Shown piece after piece: positions 45,311 through 53,299 of a stretch of DNA of 64,000 nucleotides. A program made the translations under genes and the position numbers. Within the stretch, counting starts at the first letter, position 1. Each line of letters opens with the position of its first letter. The notes beneath the pieces were generated by a model that worked only from the letters and a program-made list of their open reading frames with translations, was not told the DNA's origin and searched no databases. This DNA is from Calothrix sp. PCC 7716. GTDB taxonomy: Bacteria > Cyanobacteriota > Cyanobacteriia > Cyanobacteriales > Nostocaceae. Where the stretch lies: positions 7,754,580 through 7,818,579 of the forward strand of contig NZ_AP025018.1 in assembly GCF_019977735.1 (NCBI RefSeq), written 5' to 3'.

Positions 45311-46746
45311 GGTTCTTCAGTAGTTGTTATGCTAAATTGTTAAATATAGATGTAAATAATTATTAACTTATTTTAAAAAATATTACAAAAAAGCTTGATG
45401 GCATTGACTTGTAAGCCTTATTTATTATTGACTATATATATAATTATTGTATTTTAGGGTACATTTACAGTCATGGTCAATAAAAAAGATATAAAAATCT
45501 TATCACAAATTCTGGATATAGACGAAGTAAAAGTTATATCGCACAGCATTTATAACGAAATTGGAATAATTTTACGAACAGAGCCAATAAAGCTGTATAG
45601 TGTATGTCCATCTTGTGGTACGGAAAGCCATAAACTACATCAAAACCATCGTCATATTATTAAAGATTTACCTTTTGGAGAGAAACCAATTTTTTTAGAA
45701 ATAAATCGGCGCCAATTTAAATGCAGAATTTGTAAAAAACCCTTTAGTGAAGAATTTGACTTTGCAAGAAAGAAAAGAACTTATACAAATCGGCTTGCAA
45801 ATCAAATAATACAAGAAGTTTTAGAAAACGACATACATAGCGTAGCATCAAAAGGTATAGTTACAACAGAAGAGATAGAAAGAATGTTAAAAGATGCATC
45901 TGAAAAACTAAATTTAACAAAACCTAAAAATTTAAAAAGGCTTGGAATTGATGAAATAGCTTTAAGAAAAGGAAAGGGTAATTACTGTGCAGTGCTAATA
46001 GATTTAGATACATCTAAACCAATCGCTATTTTGAACGCGCGTACACAAGGAGTAATCGAGGAAGTTCTTATCGGTTGGGGAGTTGAGGTCTTAGAGCAAA
46101 TTAAAGAAGTGAGTATAGATTTATGGCAAGGGTACAAAAATTTAGTGATAGAATTAATGCCTAACGTTCAAGTCGTCGCCGATAGATTTCACGTAATGGT
46201 GCAAGTAAATAAAGAATTAGACACACAGAGGAAGAGAGAAAAGTACAAAATAGAGGAATTAATTAAATTAGCAGAAACATCTGAAAAGAAAGATGAGTAC
46301 GAAAAAATATTAGAAGGTTTGAAAAATAGTAAATATGCTTTACTCAAAAATGAAAAGGACTTAAATGAAGAACAAATCAAAAAATTAATTCAAGTTAAAG
46401 CTGTATCTCCTACTTTAAAAATGATGCATGAATTAAAGGAAAAACTTAGAATAATTTTTAATAAAACTAATCATTGGTATCCAGCAGTATTTAAATTAGG
46501 TATGTGGCTTTCAAAAGCTAAAACATATTTCCCAAATAGCAATAACACTTTTATTCGTTGGTTTGATGAAATTATTGCTTATTTTGATAATGGCACTACT
46601 AGCGGCGCCGTTGAAGGTATCAATAATAAAATTAAATTAATTAAGCGCTCCGCTTATGGGTTTAGAAATTTTGAAAATTTCCGAGTTCGATGCTTATTAG
46701 CTTGGCACTTTAATTGTTAGTTTAGCATAACAAGTACTGAAGAACC
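45311..46746 (+). mobile_element. ISL3-family insertion sequence
   Basis: Terminal inverted repeats of 26 bp with one mismatch bound a 1436-bp element: GGTTCTTCAGTAGTTGTTAT at 45311 and the inverse of GGTTCTTCAGTACTTGTTAT ending at 46746. It carries a single intact transposase gene. An 8-bp target duplication was looked for at the borders (ACTATTTT versus TAAACTTA) and not found, so the flanks may have changed or recombination removed it. Confidence 0.88.
45473..46720 (+). CDS. ISL3-family transposase
   Basis: A 415-residue transposase. The N-terminal zinc finger (CPSCGTESHKLHQN and CRICKKPF) binds the inverted repeats. The DDE core shows GIDEIALRKGKGNY, ISIDLWQGYK-type VSIDLWQGYKNLV, VVADRFHVM, and the late GTTSGAVEGINNKIKLIKRSAYGFRNFENFR with its catalytic Glu. 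Full length and without stops, so it may be active. It is strongly A-rich compared with neighbours, in keeping with a recently acquired IS. Confidence 0.93.
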   Translation: MVNKKDIKILSQILDIDEVKVISHSIYNEIGIILRTEPIKLYSVCPSCGTESHKLHQNHRHIIKDLPFGEKPIFLEINRRQFKCRICKKPFSEEFDFARKKRTYTNRLANQIIQEVLENDIHSVASKGIVTTEEIERMLKDASEKLNLTKPKNLKRLGIDEIALRKGKGNYCAVLIDLDTSKPIAILNARTQGVIEEVLIGWGVEVLEQIKEVSIDLWQGYKNLVIELMPNVQVVADRFHVMVQVNKELDTQRKREKYKIEELIKLAETSEKKDEYEKILEGLKNSKYALLKNEKDLNEEQIKKLIQVKAVSPTLKMMHELKEKLRIIFNKTNHWYPAVFKLGMWLSKAKTYFPNSNNTFIRWFDEIIAYFDNGTTSGAVEGINNKIKLIKRSAYGFRNFENFRVRCLLAWHFNC

Positions 46747-46783
46747 TAAACTTAAAGAATTACGTACAAAAAAGATCCAAGAT

Positions 46784-46975
46784 ATGCGCTATCAGATTCA
46801 CGGTCATGATTTTATTGAGCTTCTATGTTGGTTCATTAGACCCTATTTAAGAAAAGAGATAAGAACTTCCTATAATTCAGAGATTCTAGCAGGAAGTTTA
46901 TTAGCATGCGTTGATGCTGATTACCTAGCACAGGAAACTTTATTTCAAAAGTTACTTACTCGTATGGGCAATTAA
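46784..46975 (+). CDS. small hypothetical ORF next to the IS, possible gene fragment
   Basis: A 63-residue frame (MRYQIHGHDFIELLCWFIRP...TRMGN). The frame stays open upstream to the IS border (LKELRTKKIQD precedes the Met), so it may be the 3' remainder of a gene cut by the ISL3 element. No matching 5' part was recognised to the left of 45311. Not identified. Confidence 0.3.
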   Translation: MRYQIHGHDFIELLCWFIRPYLRKEIRTSYNSEILAGSLLACVDADYLAQETLFQKLLTRMGN

Positions 46976-47024
46976 AATTGGTGAATATTTGTATATATTC
47001 CAATATGACTCATTGATTTACCCC

Positions 47025-47549
47025 TTAAATTAGTAAAAGTCCATCGACTAATGCCTGTAAAGCTTTCTCAAGTCTTGGTAGTGGAGGTTGAGGAACGTTA
47101 AAATACCCTACTAGCTCTAACGAAACATGACCGTGCAGTGTTGCCCAAATCGCGCGGGCAATCTCCCAAGCTTCATCTTCAATAGAATTATCTGGCGCCA
47201 TACAATCTTGAACAGCTTGAACTAAAAGTTTAAAACTCTCTTCACCCAACCAACGATTTGCATCACTAGGTGTATATTCTGGAATCACTTTGAGAAACAT
47301 TACAGAATAGTAAGCTGGATTTGCAAGGGCAAAATTTCGACACGCATAACACAAAGCATAAATATAGTCTCGTGCATTACCTGGATAAGACACTGCTTCA
47401 ATACATTGACGCAACATATCGAAACCGCGTAAATACAGTTCATCAACTAATCCCTGTTTGTTACCAAACATGTTATACAGCACAGTAGTCGAACAACCTA
47501 CAAGCTGTGCAATTCGCCTCATCGAAAGAGCATTTGGCCCCTCGCGCAT
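47025..47549 (-). CDS. TetR-family regulator, 5' end apparently frameshifted
   Basis: A 174-residue frame with the TetR helix-turn-helix (LSMRRIAQLVGCSTTVLYNMFGNKQGLVDEL) and a ligand domain with IARAIWATLHGHVSLEL, the WHG-type C-terminal family. The normal first helix is missing from this frame, but the same frame upstream of Met1 reads TNYRAAQDLHQQNLRKGILDDASNIL without a start codon. An ATG at 47635 lies one base out of register. A single lost G would join them as MGVTNYRAAQ. So the gene is either damaged at its 5' end, starts at a rare codon, or contains a sequencing error. Divergent from the protease gene. Confidence 0.72.
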   Translation of the reverse strand: MREGPNALSMRRIAQLVGCSTTVLYNMFGNKQGLVDELYLRGFDMLRQCIEAVSYPGNARDYIYALCYACRNFALANPAYYSVMFLKVIPEYTPSDANRWLGEESFKLLVQAVQDCMAPDNSIEDEAWEIARAIWATLHGHVSLELVGYFNVPQPPLPRLEKALQALVDGLLLI

Positions 47550-47787
47550 CAGGATATTACTGGCATCGTCCAGAATTCCCTTGCGTAAATTTTGTTGGTG
47601 CAGGTCTTGGGCTGCACGGTAATTAGTAACACCATTTTTTGAATAACACTGTTATTGTCCATAATTATTTTTATATCGGCATGTAAAAAAAAGTCAACCG
47701 CCCATTCTCTCAAGTAGTAATCTTTACAATCCAATTCCAATAAGTTATACAAGTATTACAAGTGAGTTGAATGTAATAATAGTTACC

Positions 47788-48906
47788 ATGATTCTTAGAT
47801 ATACTGCTGGCTATATTCCGGGTAAAAAATCAGAGGGTGCGAAGTTTCATCAAATAGGACGTTTCCAGAGTAAGCAGTTACCACCCAAAGTAGACCTGCG
47901 TAAATATATGACCGATGTAGAAGAGCAGGTTGGTAATAGTTGTGTTGCTAATGCTTTTGTAGGCGCCTATGAATACCTTGCAAAACGGGCTTTGGGAGAA
48001 TCTGCTAATGTAAGCCGTTTGTTTGTTTACTATAACGCACGGTCGCTGCATGAAAGCGAAAACGAGGACAAAGGGACACAAATGGAACTAGCAATCGATG
48101 CCTTGTGCAAGTATGGAGCGTGTTCAGAGGAACTTTGGGCTAATGAGGAGGAACTAATCTTAGAAGAACCAGATGATTTAGCCTATGAACATGCAGCTAA
48201 CTTTACAATTGAGGAAGCTGAGTTCGTTGAAACTGACCTTGACTTATGGCGCCATACTTTAGCAGAAGGATATCCAATTGCCTTTGCTCTCAATACATTT
48301 AATTCCTTTGATGAAGCTACAAAAAATCAAGGGCGAGTACCAATGCCCAAATCATCTGATGATGTACGCAAAACCCACGGATGGCACGCAATGCTGTGTG
48401 TTGGCTACTCCGATAAAGATAAGATGTTTATAGTACGCAACTCATGGGGTTCACAGTGGGGAGATGAAGGGTATTGTTATATTCCCTACGATTATGTAAT
48501 TCACAAAGAGTATAACGGACACGACTCGTGGATTATAAAATCTGTTAGCGATTTAGATTTTAGTGCTGAGGTTTGGGAAGAGGATGAGTCAGTTTTTGCT
48601 GACGAAGGTTCTTTGTTGCTATTTGACTTCTATGTTACAACTTCCGACCCAGAAGGTTTTGCAACCGATTTAGAAAATCTATGTCTAAATTATGTAGAAA
48701 GCGACGAAGAATACTACTTTGACTATGAGTACGAAGAACAAGATGATGAAAGTTTTGTTCTTAATATTCTCAACTTTGACCTGACAATTGAAGACGCAAC
48801 CGAATTCCTTGAGGAGTTAGATGCGCTTTGCGATGACTATGCCATAGATGGTGAATACGAGTACTGTATTGATGGCGAGGACTGTGAAGAAGATGAAGAA
48901 GAGTAG
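47788..48906 (+). CDS. papain-like (C1A) cysteine protease with acidic C-terminal domain
   Basis: A 372-residue protein. The papain fold spans about residues 35-255, with Gln47 (oxyanion hole), Cys52 (EEQVGNSCVANAF), His200 (THGWHAMLCVGY) and Asn218 (VRNSWGSQWGDEGYCYIP), so the catalytic set is complete. No signal peptide or long pro-region is visible, suggesting a cytoplasmic enzyme made nearly mature. The C-terminal ~110 residues are extremely acidic (ESDEEYYFDYEYEEQDDE, then a DCEEDEEE tail) and look like two related halves. The ATG at 47788 is used; TTG 47767 is upstream in frame. The substrate is unknown. Neighbours give no clue beyond the divergent TetR gene. Confidence 0.85.
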   Translation: MILRYTAGYIPGKKSEGAKFHQIGRFQSKQLPPKVDLRKYMTDVEEQVGNSCVANAFVGAYEYLAKRALGESANVSRLFVYYNARSLHESENEDKGTQMELAIDALCKYGACSEELWANEEELILEEPDDLAYEHAANFTIEEAEFVETDLDLWRHTLAEGYPIAFALNTFNSFDEATKNQGRVPMPKSSDDVRKTHGWHAMLCVGYSDKDKMFIVRNSWGSQWGDEGYCYIPYDYVIHKEYNGHDSWIIKSVSDLDFSAEVWEEDESVFADEGSLLLFDFYVTTSDPEGFATDLENLCLNYVESDEEYYFDYEYEEQDDESFVLNILNFDLTIEDATEFLEELDALCDDYAIDGEYEYCIDGEDCEEDEEE

Positions 48907-48993
48907 AGAAATATTTTGAGCTTTTAGCGTCCTGCTAAAGCACCCTTAGTAAACAAATTTGGGAATGCAATACCTGCTGACCAAGAGGTTGGT

Positions 48994-51270
48994 TTAATTT
49001 GCATACACAAACACGGGAACTCTTTTATATGCTGGTGTTCCTGCTCGTTTGTCAACCTGTGCATTAAAAATTACATTTACTTCTGGGTAAAACATTAACG
49101 CTGCTCCGGGTCGTACTGCTCCGTGAATAATTTCCACATTTTCTAATTTACCTGCGTTTCCCTTTACAGTAACTCGCTGATGTTCTTTCAATCCTGCTTT
49201 TTCTAAATCGATTCGATTCATTAAAATGCAGTTACGGTGGGGCATTCCTCGATACTTGTCTTCTATTTGATAAACTACTGTATTATGTTGAGCATAGCTA
49301 CGCGCTGTTATTAATGCTACTACAATTCCTTGGGTTTGCTCTGAGGTGCCAAAATCTTTTCGGTCAGGAAGTGTTAATTGTGGCAGTGGTGTAACAAACA
49401 TTTTAGCTTTACCGTTCTCAGTGGGAAAGTTAGGTGTATTAATAATGCGTCCACCAATAGTAAACTCTTCTTTAGTTTCATCAATCGTTCCTATTTTCTC
49501 ATAACCTGGAACAGTTTGCGCGATTAACTTACGGATAAATTTTGTATCTCGAAGCTGGCGCCAATCTACCGGATATTCGCCGTGAATTCTATGAGCTAGC
49601 TCTGTCAAAAATTCTACTTCGGCAATTAAATCAGCGTTTTTGAGATGAGTTTTACCCTCGTCATTGAGACGTACAAAGTTATTACCCGATTCGACAGTTG
49701 TTTTATGAGGATTTTCAAATCTATTTAATACGGGAATGACAATTGTATTTTGTTTGGCTAATCCGTGAAAATGCCCTAGGTTGGGTTTTGTAGCCAAGTA
49801 TATTATAGTTTCAATATTACCTAACGCGCGTTTTGCCTGAGTTGAATCTGGATTGGCGCCATATAAATTTCCACCTAGACAGATGAGTGTATCTACCTTG
49901 TGTTCGTCAGCAGCTTCAATCAACGAGCGAGTATCATAACCTTTAACACTACTTAGAGAACGTCCTAAAAGCCTTTCTAAAGCTTCTTGAAGTCCTTTTT
50001 TGATTTTTTGGCTTGTCACACCCATTGAGCCGAAACCCTGAACGTTTGAGTGTCCTCGCACGGGCATTACACCCGCTCCTTCTCTACCTATATTGCCGCT
50101 AATTAATGCAGTATTACCAATACTATAAACGTTATCTACACCATTTTCATGTTGCGTAATGCCCATTGCCCAACCAAACACAACACATGACGCATTGGCT
50201 ATTATAGTTGCGGCTGCCTCAATTTCTGCTTGTGAGACTCCACATATTTCTGTAATAGTTTCCCAAGAAATAGAGCAAGCATTTTCAACTACTGCCTCCC
50301 ATCCTTCTGCGTGAGCTTGAAGAAACTCTGTTTTAATATTTCGTGTTTCAATAAGTGCTTTTTGAATTCCAGTAAATAATACAGAATCGCTACCAGGAAT
50401 CAGTTGAAGATACAGCGAAGCAATATCAGAACCAGGTACTAGAGATTTAATAGGGAAAGCAGGTGAACCAAATTTCACCAACCCTATTTCCATAATAGGA
50501 TTAATAATAATTATTTTTCCCCCACGCTCTCGCAATTTAATCAACTCATTCATCAAACGTGGATGGTTGTAAGCAGAATTGGCGCCACTTAAAACAACAC
50601 AATCAGCTTCATTCAAACTTTCTAAACTTACAATAGAGGTTTTTGTGCCAAACATCTGCTGAAGACCATAAGTCGAAGGAGCGTGACACAAATCTGAACA
50701 ATCAGCTAAATTATTAGAACCAAGCGACCGCATCATTAATTGCAGTAAAAAAGCCGCTTCGTTAGAAGACCGACCCGAACTATAAGAAGCTACTCGTTCA
50801 GGGGTTTTACGAAAACCAGCTTCAGCTATTTGATAAATTTCTGACCAAGAAATGCGCTCATAGTGCGATTTACCCGCTCGCAAAATCATTGGAAAACTTA
50901 ACCTTCCCAACCTATCAGCTTCCATTGAAGTCAGTTTTTGTAGCTCAGTAATGCTCTGTTGCTCAAAAAATTGCTGTTTAATACCCGGTTTAATTTCCGC
51001 CGAAATAGCCTCAACACTTTTCATACAGCGCTGAAGCTTCTCCCCGTCCTCATTAGTAAAACCCCCCTTTTGCCCTCCCGTCCCCCAAGAGCAAGAAAGA
51101 CAAGCACTATGGTGAAGTAAAGTTTTCCAAAGTTTTGGTCCTTCAGGAGAAATAGTATGCTTTGCCCAATATTCAATAACAGGTAAGCCACCCCCAATAT
51201 CTGGCGCCTCTTCGTTCTTATCATTAAACGGAGGGAACTGCTGGACGTTTTGGCTCTTATCCTGACTCAT
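48994..51270 (-). CDS. FdhF/YdeP-family molybdopterin oxidoreductase
   Basis: A 758-residue molybdopterin-dependent oxidoreductase of the FdhF/YdeP branch. Near the N-terminus, HHSACLSCSWGTGGQKGG replaces the usual four-cysteine iron-sulfur motif of formate dehydrogenases. The cofactor-binding parts follow: YSSGRSSNEAAFLLQL, CSDLCHAPSTYGLQQ, VLSGANSAYNHPRL, IIINPIMEIG, and GREGAGVMPVRGHSNVQG. The C-terminal dinucleotide-binding barrel (RNCILMNRIDLEKAGL) is present. No twin-arginine signal, so cytoplasmic. YdeP relatives are tied to acid resistance or to formate oxidation; the reaction here is not known. No partner subunit gene is adjacent. Confidence 0.87.
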   Translation of the reverse strand: MSQDKSQNVQQFPPFNDKNEEAPDIGGGLPVIEYWAKHTISPEGPKLWKTLLHHSACLSCSWGTGGQKGGFTNEDGEKLQRCMKSVEAISAEIKPGIKQQFFEQQSITELQKLTSMEADRLGRLSFPMILRAGKSHYERISWSEIYQIAEAGFRKTPERVASYSSGRSSNEAAFLLQLMMRSLGSNNLADCSDLCHAPSTYGLQQMFGTKTSIVSLESLNEADCVVLSGANSAYNHPRLMNELIKLRERGGKIIIINPIMEIGLVKFGSPAFPIKSLVPGSDIASLYLQLIPGSDSVLFTGIQKALIETRNIKTEFLQAHAEGWEAVVENACSISWETITEICGVSQAEIEAAATIIANASCVVFGWAMGITQHENGVDNVYSIGNTALISGNIGREGAGVMPVRGHSNVQGFGSMGVTSQKIKKGLQEALERLLGRSLSSVKGYDTRSLIEAADEHKVDTLICLGGNLYGANPDSTQAKRALGNIETIIYLATKPNLGHFHGLAKQNTIVIPVLNRFENPHKTTVESGNNFVRLNDEGKTHLKNADLIAEVEFLTELAHRIHGEYPVDWRQLRDTKFIRKLIAQTVPGYEKIGTIDETKEEFTIGGRIINTPNFPTENGKAKMFVTPLPQLTLPDRKDFGTSEQTQGIVVALITARSYAQHNTVVYQIEDKYRGMPHRNCILMNRIDLEKAGLKEHQRVTVKGNAGKLENVEIIHGAVRPGAALMFYPEVNVIFNAQVDKRAGTPAYKRVPVFVYAN

Positions 51271-51344
51271 GGGACTTACCTACATCTAATAACGTTACGG
51301 CTTTTTTTATTATAAGCTTGCTCGAAAGGGCGCAGTCGCAAACT

Positions 51345-51556
51345 ACTAGTAGTCCGTGTCATAAAATTTGGGGTGTTGGGTAAATATCACGATTTTGTAG
51401 AGACGCGAAATTTCGCGTCTCTACACCCCAGAATTAATGACACGAACCACTAGTAGTCCATGTCATTAATTATGGGGTGTAGGATAAGCGTACAATTGTA
51501 TGGTGGGCAATGCCCACCTTACTACCAACAATCCAAAACTTTTGACACGAACCAGT
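51345..51556. mobile_element. two abutting MITE-like elements
   Basis: ACTAGTAGTCCGTGTCAT at 51345 faces ATGACACGAACCACTAGTAG ending at about 51457, and a second unit begins inside that end (CACTAGTAGTCCATGTCAT) and closes with TGACACGAACC near 51553. The first contains a perfect 28-bp palindrome at 51397-51424 (GTAGAGACGCGAAA and its inverse). The second contains GGTGGGCAATGCCCACC (51502-51518). Neither has coding capacity. They occupy much of the 721-bp gap upstream of the gene at 51992. Confidence 0.55.
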
Positions 51557-51636
51557 ATAAACGTAGCATTGGGACTGAAGTAGAACAAATTAGGACGGCA
51601 TTAAATAACTTAGCTCACCGGAATGCACGCCTGCCT

Positions 51637-51705
51637 AGAAACCGGGCTTCTTGACAAAGACTTTGATATAAAACGTTGATTTATCGTACAGAAGCCCGGT
51701 TTCTT
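51637..51705. repeat. paired AGAAACCGGGCTTCT inverted repeat
   Basis: AGAAACCGGGCTTCT (51637-51651) and AGAAGCCCGGTTTCT (51691-51705) are exact inverses 39 bp apart. This is a variant of the element at 18824 and almost the same as that at 61417. The remaining 285 bp to 51991 is A/T-rich and shows nothing else clear. Confidence 0.65.
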
Positions 51706-51991
51706 TAAACTTATTGAGAATGCTGCAAGATGTAACTTAGGATTAGCATCTTAAACATTACATTAATTAGTACTTACATAAACTAAAATTGCAGTTTTAT
51801 GTCATTTAGGTGTCAAGCTTTTATTAAAAAATTGGCGTAAACAGAGATTTTCTATATTTGAGATTAGTTGTAATTTAATAATGTAAGCAAAAACACGGAG
51901 CCAACCAAAAGTAATTATTGCTTAGGAAATGGTTGGTGTTTTTACTTTCATCTATAGCAAGAATTTGAATTTATCTTAATAGAGGTTAATT

Positions 51992-52480
51992 ATGCAACGC
52001 TTTTTCAGGTCTGTGGCAACAATCACTTTTGTCTCTATTCTCGCTTGTGTTCCTACTTTTTTATCATCTCAATCTGCTAGCGCAGAACAACGAATGAAAG
52101 GAAGTTATGTCGGCGCCGGAGTAAGTGTAGACAGCGGTGGAGCATCACCAACTGTTAATGGAAGGTTGGATTTAGACTCATTTTCTATCCGAGCTACTGT
52201 AACAGGCGCTTGTGAAAGTGGTGTATGTGCAACTTTATTTATACCTACTGTCACTTATGATTTTGGGCTGAGTGAAAATGCAAATATCTATGCTGGTATT
52301 GGCGGTTCTGTATTCACTCTTAGTGATAGTTCATCTTCCGTTTCTTTAGGCACTGGTGCTGTTTTACAAGCTGGTGCAGAAGGTGCAATTAGTAAAGATT
52401 TTGTTGTTTACGGAGATGGAACTTATTTTACTAATGGAGGTGGAACTCTCTTAAAAGTGGGTTTTGGTTACAAATGGTAA
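51992..52480 (+). CDS. exported protein with beta-barrel character
   Basis: A 162-residue protein with a clear signal peptide (MQRFFRSVATITFVSILACV...SASA). The mature part is made of alternating beta-strands rich in Gly/Ser/aromatics and ends VGFGYKW with a terminal aromatic residue, the pattern of small outer-membrane barrels. One cysteine pair (GACESGVCATL) may form a disulfide. Not recognised as a named family. It stands 36 bp before the next exported-protein gene in the same direction. Confidence 0.7.
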   Translation: MQRFFRSVATITFVSILACVPTFLSSQSASAEQRMKGSYVGAGVSVDSGGASPTVNGRLDLDSFSIRATVTGACESGVCATLFIPTVTYDFGLSENANIYAGIGGSVFTLSDSSSSVSLGTGAVLQAGAEGAISKDFVVYGDGTYFTNGGGTLLKVGFGYKW

Positions 52481-52516
52481 TAGAAAATTTTCAATAGTAT
52501 TTACAAGGAGAAAGTC

Positions 52517-52969
52517 ATGAATTTAAAACAATTTGCTTCGATTGGAATTTTAGTTACTGGACTTGGATTTTTGGGTTTAGAGTCTGTAGATGCAAAAACT
52601 CCATTGCAAACATCATATACAGTAGCTCAAACTATTAAACCATCACCTATTTATGAGACATTCAAGTTAACGCATAGTTTCGATGGAATTGTTTATGAAA
52701 GTGTTCTAAAGATGGAGGGACATTCTGGAGTTATGAGAACCAGATATTTTAATCCTATAACTAGAAAAATAACTGTTGTTAGACAAACTATGAAACTAGA
52801 TTCAACACCACAAGGGTTAGTTATATATGGCTATAACCCTGTAGATGATGTTACTAACAAACCAATTTCTTACTCACCAGATAATTATTTGATATCCATT
52901 CGTCCAGATGGTTCAGTTTTTTTACATTGTGATGACCAAGGACAATGCTCAAATGTAGATGTTGAATAA
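52517..52969 (+). CDS. small exported protein of unknown function
   Basis: A 150-residue protein with an N-terminal hydrophobic segment (FASIGILVTGLGFLGL) ending near DAKTP, probably a signal peptide. The mature part is beta-rich with one cysteine pair near the end (LHCDDQGQCSNVDVE). ACAAGGAGAAAGTC precedes the ATG, a good ribosome-binding site. Likely in one operon with the gene at 51992. Function not recognised. Confidence 0.65.
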   Translation: MNLKQFASIGILVTGLGFLGLESVDAKTPLQTSYTVAQTIKPSPIYETFKLTHSFDGIVYESVLKMEGHSGVMRTRYFNPITRKITVVRQTMKLDSTPQGLVIYGYNPVDDVTNKPISYSPDNYLISIRPDGSVFLHCDDQGQCSNVDVE

Positions 52970-53030
52970 GTAGATTGTAGGGTGTGTAGATTGTAGGGTG
53001 TGTAGATTGTACGGTGGGCACTGCCCACCC
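52970..53030. repeat. 16-bp direct repeats plus GGTGGGCACTGCCCACC palindrome
   Basis: Three copies of TAGATTGTAGGGTGTG-type sequence (52972-53010) run into GGTGGGCACTGCCCACC (53013-53029), a palindrome also present at 19064 and 51502. It may serve as a 3' hairpin for the gene at 52517. Confidence 0.6.
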
Positions 53031-53126
53031 TACTGTTGTTAAAAAGGAGATGTATGTAATATGGAAAATAATTTTGTAAGAGTCCTTAAACTTTTTACCC
53101 AAGTAATATCTTAATTATCTCAGCAT

Positions 53127-53291
53127 ATGAACAACAATCAACTTCAAATTACAACTATAATAGCATTAACAGCTATTGTAATATTGCAGAATACATTTAG
53201 TTCTCACATTCGACCAGCTAATGCCAATACACATGAGCAATGTATCCGTTTAAATCAGGGTAACGAAAAAATCGTAAGAATTGCTAGATAA
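53127..53291 (+). CDS. small membrane or exported peptide (54 aa)
   Basis: ATG at 53127 opens a 54-residue frame: MNNNQLQITTIIALTAIVIL, then a short polar part with one cysteine, ending NEKIVRIAR. The hydrophobic stretch looks like a signal peptide or membrane anchor ending near ANA. It stops 8 bp before the convergent TpsB gene ends. It is short and lacks a strong ribosome-binding site, but the hydrophobic-then-polar layout is protein-like. Confidence 0.42.
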   Translation: MNNNQLQITTIIALTAIVILQNTFSSHIRPANANTHEQCIRLNQGNEKIVRIAR

Positions 53292-53299
53292 CATAAAAA

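Noticed and set aside
45303-46754. Target-site duplication around the ISL3 element
   Set aside because: The 8 bases on each side (ACTATTTT and TAAACTTA) do not match.
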